From a virus, in IMG/VR virus record IMGVR_UViG_3300030333_004789, positions 1 through 50,342 of that record: a stretch of DNA of 50,342 nucleotides. The stretch is one strand, 5' to 3'. Below the pieces are notes generated by a model that was not told the origin of the DNA, ran no database searches, and worked only from the letters and a program-made list of their open reading frames with translations. Both the position numbers and the translations under genes were made by a program. Positions 32,710-41,509 of this stretch are shown here, one piece after another (the first letter of the stretch is position 1; the number at the start of each line of letters is the position of its first letter).

Positions 32710-35279
32710 TAATCAGAAAATGTTTCAGTACCATTGTCGCAAAATGTATCAACTGCTTGTCCGTCTTCCGTAAGTGTAGCGTTAGATAAGACTATCCCGA
32801 AGGGAACCGGAGCCAAGAACTCATCAGCCCCGCTTGTCATGTGCCTGTCATACTCTCCACTATCATAAACAACAGTAGTGTCAAATGTGCTAAATCCGCT
32901 AAACCAAGAAATGTCTAGTTTCTTTTGAATTGAACAATTCGGCCTTGATTCGTAATACCTCTCCGCCTCGTCAAGCATTGATGTAACGTCTTTATCTTTC
33001 ATCTCATGGCTAAAGCTTTTAACTGCTTCAGCATATTTAGCAGGAAATTGTTCTATCCTGACAACTGTGGTTTGAGTTTCTTCAGGGATGAACTCAAAAA
33101 CGTATTCTTTTATCGGGGCGTCTGGTTCTATTGTGACAATAAACACGGCCCCTTTGTCGTTGCGAACTTCTTTATACTCACTGCTGGAGCCAACCGGGAG
33201 AGGAGTAATTAATTTCCTAGTAACCAAAGCCGGGAAAGAACTAGAAGTTCCAGCAGGCTGAAAGCTAGTCAGAGCGTAAGAATCATTTGCGTCATCATAA
33301 GGAACTTCCATAGCCCTTTCCCCAGCATCAAGCCCAGCTTGAGTCCCGCCTATACTTATGCGAACACTGCTGCCCACATCTATACCGTGAGTAAAATTGC
33401 CGCGCCCCGAAAGAGTATTACCCCCTAACTTTAAAGTTAGTTTGTATTCTTTTCCCTTTGTGAAAGTAACTGGATTCCTTAACTCAATGCCTCCGAAATT
33501 ATGATCATAAGGAGCATAGTACTGCTGGCATTCCCTCCCCTTCCAGTCGTCTGAAAAATCTTCTTTTGCTACTAGTTGCGATCCTTTATCACCGGGTTCC
33601 CCCCTCAAGAGCCGTAATCCTTGGTTGCCTATAAGCCCAACCATCGTACCCTCTGATGGGTTAATACTGTTGAACGAGTCAACCCCCATTTTATCTACAG
33701 TGTTTTTACAAACTACCCAGTTAGCCCACTTTTCCCAAGAGTAACCAACAGAAAGATTTTTTGCGGCAGGCCCAGAAACCCTACTCATCCCTGAGTTGTC
33801 TATATAATGACAGGCTTGGTTTGCTCCGCTGTTGCCGCCAAGATTATCTTTGCAAAGTAAATTCAGAAGCTTTTCATATACACTTGTAAGGTCTGCTGAT
33901 GATTGAGGAAAAGCTGTTAGCGATGTGTTTGAATTAGAATAGCAATTAGCAAGCGTTCCTAAGTAAGAAGAAGCAGTCATTGTTTGACCGTTACACCTTC
34001 TCATAGCTTGGGTTGAGTCAACCATGAAGCCTATGGTGTAAATCATTGTATCGTGGGCTATGGTCGCCCCGGATACACCTTTCCTGTCTCCTTTGATTTC
34101 AGTTACGACAGCTTCCGGGTCTGGGTAGCAGACATTTTCATAACCGTCAGTTAAAAGCACTATCAGCTTTCGGGGCCAGTCTTTATCAACTTTGCCACGT
34201 GTCCCCGGATACTTACCTGTTCCATCAGCGGTATCTACATCTTCTTGTAAAAGTTCGTAAGCAAGCTGCAAGCCAGCCCCCATGCCTGTCCAGCACCCCT
34301 CAACTGGCTGGACTCCTTCTGGTAGTGTATCTGGATCAGGGGCCAATAGGTGTGAAGGTGTGTCTTCATTGCCGCATTGATGTGCAACCGCAATGGTTCT
34401 TATGTTTTCTATTACGCCTTGTTTAGTGGAGTCAAAGCCTGCATGAACCTCAGCGGCTGGATATTCATGGTCAATGCCTGCATAAGTAACTATGGCAATC
34501 CTGTCCACTTCTCTTAATTTACCATCAGCATCTGCTGTCCTACCTGTGTTTAACGGGGAATTAGGATTGCCTTCTATATGAACTAAATCTTTTTCACTGT
34601 ACGCTTTTGAACTTTCAACTAATTGAATGCAGGCTTCTTTAACTGACTCAAGCCTAGTCTTCCCTTTAGTTTCGTTTGGTTCATCAGTTCTTAGCATTGA
34701 GCCACTTCGGTCAACTACTAGGACAATGTCTATGGCAGTATCAATACACGTGTCTTTAACTTTTAGTTTAGCTGAAGCAGTGAGAGTCTTATTGTGCGTA
34801 ACCTTAACCCCGTCAATTACAGCAGAAGGAGTGTAAGAAGCATTTATGTTAATCTGTTTGTCGGCAGCAACTGACTTTCCCTTGAAGGAACCCCCTCCCT
34901 CATGTGATGCAACATTAGGTTCACCTGAAGACCATGTTGCCCGATTAGTAACGTCTATCCTGTAGGACTTGCCCGGAGTGTTTGGGGCTTGTGAGTTACT
35001 ATCCTTGTAAACAAAATAGAGATATGCCGTGAATTGTTTTGTTCCTACAAGCTCAACAACCTCTGCGTTCTCGGCTGGCTCAATAACTAAGTCTCCAAAT
35101 GTAGGGGCATTGGTGCAGTAACTTTCCCCAGCAAGGGCAGCGTATTCCATATCCTCCCCCGGAATGCACTTACGAGGAACTGTCTCATCTGGGGTTACTA
35201 TTACATCAGCGTCAGTTTTATCGGGTATGACCTCTTTGGCCCCAACACATGGAACATTTTTTACGTTATCAAAATTCAT
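32709..35279 (-). CDS. Virion-associated VWA (MIDAS) protein, 856 aa
   Basis: Residues about 60-165 are beta-rich and Ig/Big-like (KQFTAYLYFVYKDSNSQAPN). A full VWA domain covers about 180-490: IDIVLVVDRSGSM (Asp190, Ser192, Ser194), IAIVTYAG, a Thr in CWTGMGAGLQLAYELL, and KLIVLLTDGYENV near 377. Insertions make the domain larger than usual and contain extra Cys. The C-terminal third is beta-rich (YKLTLKLGGNTLSGRG). MIDAS domains bind ligands through Mg or Mn, so an adhesin-like role on the particle is plausible. Its start abuts the gene for the tail-phosphoesterase fusion. Confidence 0.75.
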   Translation of the reverse strand: MNFDNVKNVPCVGAKEVIPDKTDADVIVTPDETVPRKCIPGEDMEYAALAGESYCTNAPTFGDLVIEPAENAEVVELVGTKQFTAYLYFVYKDSNSQAPNTPGKSYRIDVTNRATWSSGEPNVASHEGGGSFKGKSVAADKQININASYTPSAVIDGVKVTHNKTLTASAKLKVKDTCIDTAIDIVLVVDRSGSMLRTDEPNETKGKTRLESVKEACIQLVESSKAYSEKDLVHIEGNPNSPLNTGRTADADGKLREVDRIAIVTYAGIDHEYPAAEVHAGFDSTKQGVIENIRTIAVAHQCGNEDTPSHLLAPDPDTLPEGVQPVEGCWTGMGAGLQLAYELLQEDVDTADGTGKYPGTRGKVDKDWPRKLIVLLTDGYENVCYPDPEAVVTEIKGDRKGVSGATIAHDTMIYTIGFMVDSTQAMRRCNGQTMTASSYLGTLANCYSNSNTSLTAFPQSSADLTSVYEKLLNLLCKDNLGGNSGANQACHYIDNSGMSRVSGPAAKNLSVGYSWEKWANWVVCKNTVDKMGVDSFNSINPSEGTMVGLIGNQGLRLLRGEPGDKGSQLVAKEDFSDDWKGRECQQYYAPYDHNFGGIELRNPVTFTKGKEYKLTLKLGGNTLSGRGNFTHGIDVGSSVRISIGGTQAGLDAGERAMEVPYDDANDSYALTSFQPAGTSSSFPALVTRKLITPLPVGSSSEYKEVRNDKGAVFIVTIEPDAPIKEYVFEFIPEETQTTVVRIEQFPAKYAEAVKSFSHEMKDKDVTSMLDEAERYYESRPNCSIQKKLDISWFSGFSTFDTTVVYDSGEYDRHMTSGADEFLAPVPFGIVLSNATLTEDGQAVDTFCDNGTETFSD

Positions 35280-37099
35280 TAAGATGCTGTCCTAGTTGTC
35301 TTAGTTGCGGTTAGTTCTCTAGTTAAAGTATACGTATCTTGGGTTGCACCATCCTTGTCAACAAACTCAAACTTGAGAGTCGTATTATCTACTGTTGACT
35401 TAATCGCACCGTGCTTTGCGTTATAAAACTTCTTGGAAGTGTATCCACTTGGAAGACTTGGGCTTGAGTGCGCTCCAACTAAAGGCGCACCGCTTGAGCC
35501 GCAATTCAAGTAAGTAAAGCCGCTGGAATCCTCAATCCTTTCATACTGATGCCCTTGACCTGTGATAACAACATCAGCCCCCATGCTTGAGAAATCCCAA
35601 CGCATAGAAGCCTCCCCGTTGCCACCACTGTTTGCATCAGTAGAGTAAGGAGAGTGGTGAAAATAAACTACATTCCAGTGGGTTCCCTGTTTCCTACTGT
35701 TTGCTAACTCTCTGGAAAGCCATTCATGCTGTCCGCTACCTATAGCGTTACCCAACCCATCGTTGTACAAAGGAAGGCTACCCGCAGTTCCGTTCCTCAA
35801 GTTGCTGAAAATACAGAAGAACTTAACCACTCCTTTTTCAAAGGTGTAGTACTCTTCGTTGCCGGGGAGAGTGAAATAGTTCTTCCATGTTGCAAGCCCA
35901 GCGTTGGTCGTTCCGTATGTATCAGTAAGGTCTCTGTCTCCTATCGCAGGGAAGAACATATTGCCCGTATCTGAAGTGGCAGTACTTGTGTAACCGTGCA
36001 AGTTAGACGATCCGTAAGGGAATATGTAGTCAGAGTAATGCTGTCCTATATTAGTATCGTACTGCGTTATGCCGTTTGTAATGCCGCCTGACGCACTCAT
36101 GCTGTTATCACCTGTGGTTATAATGAACTCAGGTGAAAAGCCTTTGACTAAATCGGCTACAGCAGAAGCATTGGTTCCGTTGTAGCCATCTTGGTTACCA
36201 CTTACAGACGCACCTGCATTGCCTATAACAGCAAACGTGTAGGCAGTTACTGCTTCTTCAAGAGTAGTTGTTGCTGTAGTAGTCACCTTCAACTCATTGA
36301 ATTTCTTGTCCCTTCTTTCAGCCAGAATGTCGTAAGCCTCAGGACAAAAGAATGTAGTTTTAAGCTCGGTCTGCTTTTTGCATTCATGGATCAGGTCTCC
36401 CATTGCCATGTCAAAGTCCAAGCTCATGTACCTGTAACGCTCATAGTCGTTATCAAAGTCACGCGCATACTCACGTTGGACAAACAGCTTAACTGCACGC
36501 TTGAAGTCTATGTCTTCAATGACCGAGTCCTCTGGACTGTATCTGGTCTTTACGCCGTCCCACTCTACAACAACTATTTCGTTGGAGTTAATCCAAGGAG
36601 AGATATATATCCTGTCCCTGTCTATTGCCCACTGCCCGATAACTGCACGGCCATGTTTAGTGGCCAGCTTCTCTCCCTTTGAGTTTACTTTGTAATCCGA
36701 ATCTTCTTCGGGATACTTGAACCCCATAGGGAGAGGGTCTTGGGAGGTGTTCTTGGGAGGGTAAACCATAGACAATAGCTGAATGCTGTTACATTCAAGC
36801 TCGTCTTTGGATACCTGCTTGAACACGGCAGGATAAACCTCTTCCCCGCTTTCATCCAAGATAGTGTACAGCCTGTTGATCCTACCTTTAGGTGCATCAA
36901 TAACTGTTTTGCTTCCTTGGAAGTAAGTGGAACACTGAGGGTATCGGTTTATGTTTCTTGTCTGAAGGCATGGAATGTACCGCTGGAGGTGAGTTACCGC
37001 TGCCTCAAATGTTTTGTCTATAGGGGCAGAGAGACTCTCTGGAACCCCTTCGGGCCAGATGTCTCCACGCAACTCGGTTACCAGATCGGCAAATTTCAT
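35279..37099 (-). CDS. Tail tubular-like protein fused to purple-acid-phosphatase-like domain, 606 aa
   Basis: Residues 1-275 are like the short tail adaptor or tubular A proteins of podoviruses (MKFADLVTELRGDIWPEGVP, FKRAVKLFVQREYARDFDND). Residues about 285-580 form a metallophosphoesterase: FAVIGNAGASVSG (about 293), FIITTGDNSMS (about 330), GDRDLTD (about 386), VVYFHHSPYST (about 481) and ITGQGHQYERIE (about 515). Compared with purple acid phosphatases, the first Asp is Asn (GNAG), the GNHE-type Asn is Asp (GDRD) and the first His of GHxHxYER is Gln. The site is therefore partly degenerate. It may act on host surface phosphate or phospholipid, or be purely structural. Confidence 0.7.
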   Translation of the reverse strand: MKFADLVTELRGDIWPEGVPESLSAPIDKTFEAAVTHLQRYIPCLQTRNINRYPQCSTYFQGSKTVIDAPKGRINRLYTILDESGEEVYPAVFKQVSKDELECNSIQLLSMVYPPKNTSQDPLPMGFKYPEEDSDYKVNSKGEKLATKHGRAVIGQWAIDRDRIYISPWINSNEIVVVEWDGVKTRYSPEDSVIEDIDFKRAVKLFVQREYARDFDNDYERYRYMSLDFDMAMGDLIHECKKQTELKTTFFCPEAYDILAERRDKKFNELKVTTTATTTLEEAVTAYTFAVIGNAGASVSGNQDGYNGTNASAVADLVKGFSPEFIITTGDNSMSASGGITNGITQYDTNIGQHYSDYIFPYGSSNLHGYTSTATSDTGNMFFPAIGDRDLTDTYGTTNAGLATWKNYFTLPGNEEYYTFEKGVVKFFCIFSNLRNGTAGSLPLYNDGLGNAIGSGQHEWLSRELANSRKQGTHWNVVYFHHSPYSTDANSGGNGEASMRWDFSSMGADVVITGQGHQYERIEDSSGFTYLNCGSSGAPLVGAHSSPSLPSGYTSKKFYNAKHGAIKSTVDNTTLKFEFVDKDGATQDTYTLTRELTATKTTRTAS

Positions 37100-37101
37100 T
37101 A

Positions 37102-37545
37102 TTAATCTTCAGTTGAATCCGAAGACTTGCGCTTGCCTGTCTTCGGTTTTGAGTTTTCAGGTAGAGGCTCTACGTCAGCTTGAACCTCAATGGCATCTTT
37201 TGATGTACTGTTACCCTCCGCAACATTTAGCTGGCGGGTTTGGCGGGGCTGGTTGTTGCCTGAAATTTCCTCTCGCCATAGAGGCTGCAATGGATTGTCT
37301 AACAGCTTTTTTTTTAGTTCGTCATACTCAGCCTTAGACCCCTCAGCCGTGCCACTTGGCAAAGCTATTGCTTTTGCCATTTTTTGCAGTGCTTTATGGG
37401 TATCTTCATCAACCTTAGCGTACCCAATTTTGTAAGCAGCATCCGTATCCCCCATTTCTTCAAAACGAATTACTGTTCCGTCTTCTAATATTACAGGGTT
37501 TTGTGGTAACGCCTTCTTCCAGTAGTATTCTTTTGGACTACTCAT
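37102..37545 (-). CDS. Hypothetical head/tail joining-region protein, 147 aa
   Basis: Not recognised. It starts with SPKEYYWKKALPQNPVILED and a compact region to about residue 90, then a disordered Asn/Ser/Glu/Lys tail ending GKRKSSDSTED. It is the first gene after the capsid terminator and is followed within three bases by the tail-phosphoesterase gene. The position suits a head-completion or decoration protein. Confidence 0.6.
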   Translation of the reverse strand: MSSPKEYYWKKALPQNPVILEDGTVIRFEEMGDTDAAYKIGYAKVDEDTHKALQKMAKAIALPSGTAEGSKAEYDELKKKLLDNPLQPLWREEISGNNQPRQTRQLNVAEGNSTSKDAIEVQADVEPLPENSKPKTGKRKSSDSTED

Positions 37546-37561
37546 ACGTGGGAAGTATACG

Positions 37562-37592
37562 AAAAAGGGGGCGGTCTTGACAACCGCCCCCT
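37562..37592 (-). terminator. Strong rho-independent terminator after the capsid gene
   Basis: On the minus strand GGGGGCGGT (37591-37583) pairs perfectly with ACCGCCCCC (37575-37567), closing a 7-base loop and followed by a run of five T. It lies 27 bases beyond the capsid stop and would separate high capsid expression from the tail genes. Confidence 0.9.
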
Positions 37593-37618
37593 GTGGGAAT
37601 CCTGTACTAGGAAACTTA

Positions 37619-39571
37619 TTAGATCGTCATGTCCGCATCTGCAAAGTTCTCAACGATAAGGTTATCGCTAGGACACTCAACAATCGCAGTCCAAGTGGTG
37701 GAGTTCAGCGTGGTCTCCTTGGTTGGGTTCGCCATCACACAAGCGTATGAGGCGTCAGACTTGGCTAGATCATTAAGATCACCAGTCTTATGAACCACAC
37801 GGTTGGAGGCAATGATGCCCGGATAGATACCGCCGCCCAAGTCCAGAACCATAAGGAAACGACCCAGTGAGCCTTCTGAACCTGTGTTGGCAGTCAGATC
37901 AACTTCAGCAGTCTTGTGAACATTAACCAAGTCATCAAAGAACTCGTTAGTAATCACGTTCAGAGTCACGCCAGCAGGGTAATGCAAGCGGTAAGACTGT
38001 GCGTAGAAGCCCAAGTTGGAGATGTTCTGATTAGTAACATCATAGTTGACCCTCAATGATCCACCAGAACCATTAGACCCACCAGACTCATTGATGTAGT
38101 ACTTCATCATGGCGTTGAAGATATTCTTCGCCGTCTTGGAATCAGTAAACACGTCAATAGAATCAGCAGGTTTGCCCTGATCTTTACGTGAACGAACCAT
38201 GTTGAAGATGTCAACCTCAAGGAAGTTCTTCAGATCAAATGCAGCCCCAGCCTTGTCTTGAACACGGTTTGTATGAGCCAACTGAGCGTAAACACCAAGA
38301 GCATTTGCCCGGTAGCTAATTGGCGCACTTTCAATATCAGAACCCCAATCATTGCTGGATGTAGCAACCGAATTGATTACATCCAACTCTTTATAGGTTG
38401 TCAGCTTTTGCTTATCACTGATTGGCTGGCCAAAGAAGAACGAGTTACACCATTCTTTCTGGTGCATTAATCCCAACTGAGCATTACGCTCTGCCAGTGA
38501 AACATCGCCAAACTTATTGAAGTAAGCGTTAGTCCGCATTGTGCGCTCTAGCCATTCCTTGTAGAACTCGGACACACAAAGAGTGTGACGTGAAGTTTGA
38601 TACCAGAAAGGAACGTGCTTCCGTGTATTTAATGCAGGCCGATTGTGACACCAATGCTCAAAGTCATTGATGTTGTTTACGCCTATCGTAACAATAGCAT
38701 TTGATCCAACACCTGTAGCTGTTACTTCTGAAGCAGGGCTTTGGTATTTAGAGATCAAGGACAAGACCTTGCCGGGAGCTAAGTCATCTTCCCCTGATGC
38801 TCCAAACATATCACTTTCGGTTAGGTCTTGGCCTCCACCCCAGCCACCGAGGAAGGTACATACGAGATCAATAGCAGTTGCGTTTGTATCGGTTAAAGCT
38901 TGATCTACCCTAAAACTTAAACGATAAGCAACACCTAGGGAGTTAACTCCACCTTTAGCAAACAGGCTGATCGTAGTTTTTGCAGGAAAATATCCCGTTG
39001 CGTTTGGATTGTTTCCAGCGGCTTTTACTCGGAGAATAACTTGCTTCTCTGCTGGAGCGGGGCTTGCTGCTGCAAGAGCAGATACAGCACTACTTGCAGT
39101 ACTAGAACCTCCTGATGCTGGATTGGCATTAGTTTCATACTTGTACTGGAAGTTCATTATATGGGTAACTAACCAGTAGTCGTCCTTAATAATGTCCTTC
39201 TGTGCTGCCAGAATGAACGGCTCAATTTCACTTGCTCCTCCAGAGATTTTACGCTCAGTAAGGTTTGCCCCCATAGATGTAGCACTGGACATCAGCCAGT
39301 CGTACATACCATATTGACGCCCACCACAAGTTTTAAGCTCCATCTGGGTAGTGAGTAAGCTTTCCATGTCCCGATAACGGGCGGTTGTTTTACCCATCTC
39401 AGCGGCAGAGCTAGATGTGAAAATACTATCTAGGTCTCCCGCCTCCGCTACTCCGATGTCGGCACGGGTCATAGTGCCGCAGGTATCGTAGTTGTTCCAA
39501 ATCGCCACGGTGTTCCGTGTGTTTGAATCTTTAATTTTGCTGGTTCCAGCAAGATTTGGTACAGTTGCCAT
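37619..39571 (-). CDS. Major capsid protein candidate, 650 aa
   Basis: Identified mainly by position: it follows the portal and scaffold-like genes and is closed by a strong terminator, as capsid genes often are. The protein starts ATVPNLAGTSKIKDSNTRNT and contains a long insert (about 160-270, Ser/Ala-rich then GGWGGGQDLTESD). It continues with FWYQTSRHTLCVSEFYKEWL and a C-terminal beta part (LNVITNEFFDDLVNVHKTAE). Length is larger than the 300-400 aa of common HK97-fold capsids, as expected with an inserted domain. Fold not directly visible. Confidence 0.7.
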   Translation of the reverse strand: MATVPNLAGTSKIKDSNTRNTVAIWNNYDTCGTMTRADIGVAEAGDLDSIFTSSSAAEMGKTTARYRDMESLLTTQMELKTCGGRQYGMYDWLMSSATSMGANLTERKISGGASEIEPFILAAQKDIIKDDYWLVTHIMNFQYKYETNANPASGGSSTASSAVSALAAASPAPAEKQVILRVKAAGNNPNATGYFPAKTTISLFAKGGVNSLGVAYRLSFRVDQALTDTNATAIDLVCTFLGGWGGGQDLTESDMFGASGEDDLAPGKVLSLISKYQSPASEVTATGVGSNAIVTIGVNNINDFEHWCHNRPALNTRKHVPFWYQTSRHTLCVSEFYKEWLERTMRTNAYFNKFGDVSLAERNAQLGLMHQKEWCNSFFFGQPISDKQKLTTYKELDVINSVATSSNDWGSDIESAPISYRANALGVYAQLAHTNRVQDKAGAAFDLKNFLEVDIFNMVRSRKDQGKPADSIDVFTDSKTAKNIFNAMMKYYINESGGSNGSGGSLRVNYDVTNQNISNLGFYAQSYRLHYPAGVTLNVITNEFFDDLVNVHKTAEVDLTANTGSEGSLGRFLMVLDLGGGIYPGIIASNRVVHKTGDLNDLAKSDASYACVMANPTKETTLNSTTWTAIVECPSDNLIVENFADADMTI

Positions 39572-39590
39572 AATAATTCTTTCTCTTTAC

Positions 39591-39604
39591 GCAGAAACTT
39601 CTGC
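39591..39604. repeat. Short inverted repeat in the scaffold-capsid gap
   Basis: GCAGAA-AC-TTCTGC lies between the scaffold stop (39622) and capsid start (39571). In the mRNA it would be a small hairpin in the capsid leader, possibly a processing or stability element. Confidence 0.4.
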
Positions 39605-39621
39605 TTGAGCCGCAGAGTATA

Positions 39622-41211
39622 TCACCCCCATAGCCGTTTCTTCATATTACTTTTCTCTCCTATATCAACAGACGCAGCATTACTACTACCTGTTGCCGAA
39701 ACGGCTTCACCTGTTATACTAGGAGGATTAACTTTAGCCCGTTTTTGTTGGGCCTTCTTCACCTCTTTGTTTTCCTTCGGGGAACTTTTTTGCCCCGACT
39801 TATGTTTTATGTACTTATCAAAAACTTCCCTTTGCCCTTCTATCCTTTGTTTAGCTTGGCTTCCTATGTCTGATATATACATGGCCTTGATGTGTTCTGG
39901 CTGCAAAGTCCAGTAGTTTGCCCTTTGCCCTTGAGGGATTGAAGCCCACTGTCTTGCTGTAGCAAAACGCTTGCCTTCATGCATCTGATCCTTTGCGGGT
40001 AGCTTGGATATATCAGCTTCTTTTTTTGCTGCAAACTCAAGCAACTCTTGATGGATTTTATTATTGGAATTAACCCTGAACTTTTTAGACGGGTGGGAAA
40101 GCTTCTCCAGTTCGTATAAATGTTTATCATGCTGGGCTAAGACATCATTTAAAACATCATGCGCTATTGGGTCGGCATCTTTCAGGGCATCACCTCCCCC
40201 GTCCTGAACCACCTTTAGATAACTTTCATCGGCTATCTTTACCACCTCAGCAATACTGGAGTTTGAGGCAGTCTGTAACTCCTCTTTCATGTTACCCTCC
40301 TCAACAGAAGCCCTCAAATCATCAAGCTCTTGACGGTATTTACTGTCCTGCTCTTGAACCAAAGCCCTAGCTTTTACAGTTATCTTAGCGTCACTGAAGT
40401 CATTTGCATCATACTTAGGCTGGTTGGCTGCAATAAACTCTTCATGTTCAATATCGTCCAGATTAAACTGAGAATCACTGTTTTCTTTAGTCCACTGGGC
40501 CTTATAATCTGAGAGTTTAGTGAGGTATTCCAAGTACCTTGCCCTTATCCCAGAGTACCTAGGGTCTGATTCCATCTCACCAAAAGCGTCCAGATCAGAT
40601 TTATTCTTCTTTTCAATCTCACTCTCAGGTTTTGCCTGAGATTCAGGGGCTTGCTCAGGGTGGGGTAGGTTGTTCTGGGATACCGACTGGGCTGTTTCCC
40701 TGATGATTTCCTTGATGTCCTCAGCGTCTATGCCTTCAACTCTTTTGCGCTTACGCTTAGGCTTTTCAGTTGCCTCTTCCTGCTCAGGCTCCTCTGCTTC
40801 CTGAGGTTCTTCTGGTTCTTCTTCTTGGGGGGCATCGGCATCTTCAGATGCATCCTCTTTGTTTTCTTCTGGGGGTTCTTCAGAACTAGCTTTCGGCTTC
40901 TTCTTGAAACCTAGCCTGTCCATAAAGCTGTCAACAGTATCTATCTTCTCCTCTGTTTCCTCCGAGGTGCTTTCGGTTTCAGGCTCTGCATTGTCAACGC
41001 TTTCAGTTGGCTCCTCTGGTTGCTCAGGTTGCTCAGGTTCCTCTTCAAGAGGGAAAGCGCGTTGAACCCCGGTTGGTTTTTCAACCACATCTCTCACGTC
41101 TTCCCCACCTAGAGACGGTTCTTCAGGCCCAGTTGCGCTAACAATCTTCATGCCGGGTAAAGCAGAAGCCTCCATATGGTCTTCAACCTGTTGTTCTATT
41201 GCTGAACTCAT
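39622..41211 (-). CDS. Scaffolding-like acidic protein, 529 aa
   Basis: Residues about 40-145 are extremely acidic with Pro and Glu repeats (EEPEQPEQPEEPTESVDN, EEEPEEPQEAEEPEQEE), then a basic patch KPKRKRKRVEG. Residues about 190-450 are helical with coiled-coil periodicity (YLEYLTKLSDYKAQW, LDDLRASVEEGNMKEEL). A C-terminal Lys-rich stretch (EVKKAQQKRAKVNP) follows. The acidic helical design and the place between portal and capsid are typical of a scaffold that guides procapsid assembly and is removed later. No protease gene is seen next to it. Confidence 0.7.
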   Translation of the reverse strand: MSSAIEQQVEDHMEASALPGMKIVSATGPEEPSLGGEDVRDVVEKPTGVQRAFPLEEEPEQPEQPEEPTESVDNAEPETESTSEETEEKIDTVDSFMDRLGFKKKPKASSEEPPEENKEDASEDADAPQEEEPEEPQEAEEPEQEEATEKPKRKRKRVEGIDAEDIKEIIRETAQSVSQNNLPHPEQAPESQAKPESEIEKKNKSDLDAFGEMESDPRYSGIRARYLEYLTKLSDYKAQWTKENSDSQFNLDDIEHEEFIAANQPKYDANDFSDAKITVKARALVQEQDSKYRQELDDLRASVEEGNMKEELQTASNSSIAEVVKIADESYLKVVQDGGGDALKDADPIAHDVLNDVLAQHDKHLYELEKLSHPSKKFRVNSNNKIHQELLEFAAKKEADISKLPAKDQMHEGKRFATARQWASIPQGQRANYWTLQPEHIKAMYISDIGSQAKQRIEGQREVFDKYIKHKSGQKSSPKENKEVKKAQQKRAKVNPPSITGEAVSATGSSNAASVDIGEKSNMKKRLWG

Positions 41212-41215
41212 GTTT

Positions 41216-41509
41216 TTATTTTTCTATTGTTATCTTTGTGATTGGCAGTTCAAAGCTACCGTTCTCAATTGAGGTTAGGGTATCAATGAATTTGATTAAA
41301 TGACTAGCTCTTTCGGCCTCAAGTTTTGCTTCCGCTTCTTTCCTTGGGTCTTCAATAGCTTGAATCAGAAGCCTAGAAGCGGCTTCCTGATGAGATGCAA
41401 TTTTGCACTTAATATGCTTTTTAAGCTTATTGCACTGGCCTTGCCGCAGCCATATCTGGATTTCCCTCAGTTGGTGCGACTCCAGCGGGGACTGGGTTAC
41501 CTGTATCAT
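41216..41509 (-). CDS. Small helical protein overlapping the portal end
   Basis: The frame is open from 41557 and ends 41216. The last in-frame ATG is at 41509, giving 97 aa and an 83-base overlap with the portal gene; no clear ribosome site is visible and the true start may be a rarer codon nearer 41430. The part beyond the portal stop is helical (ASRLLIQAIEDPRKEAEAKL, EAERASHLIKFIDTL). Unknown function; position between portal and scaffold suggests a head-assembly helper. Confidence 0.45.
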   Translation of the reverse strand: MIQVTQSPLESHQLREIQIWLRQGQCNKLKKHIKCKIASHQEAASRLLIQAIEDPRKEAEAKLEAERASHLIKFIDTLTSIENGSFELPITKITIEK

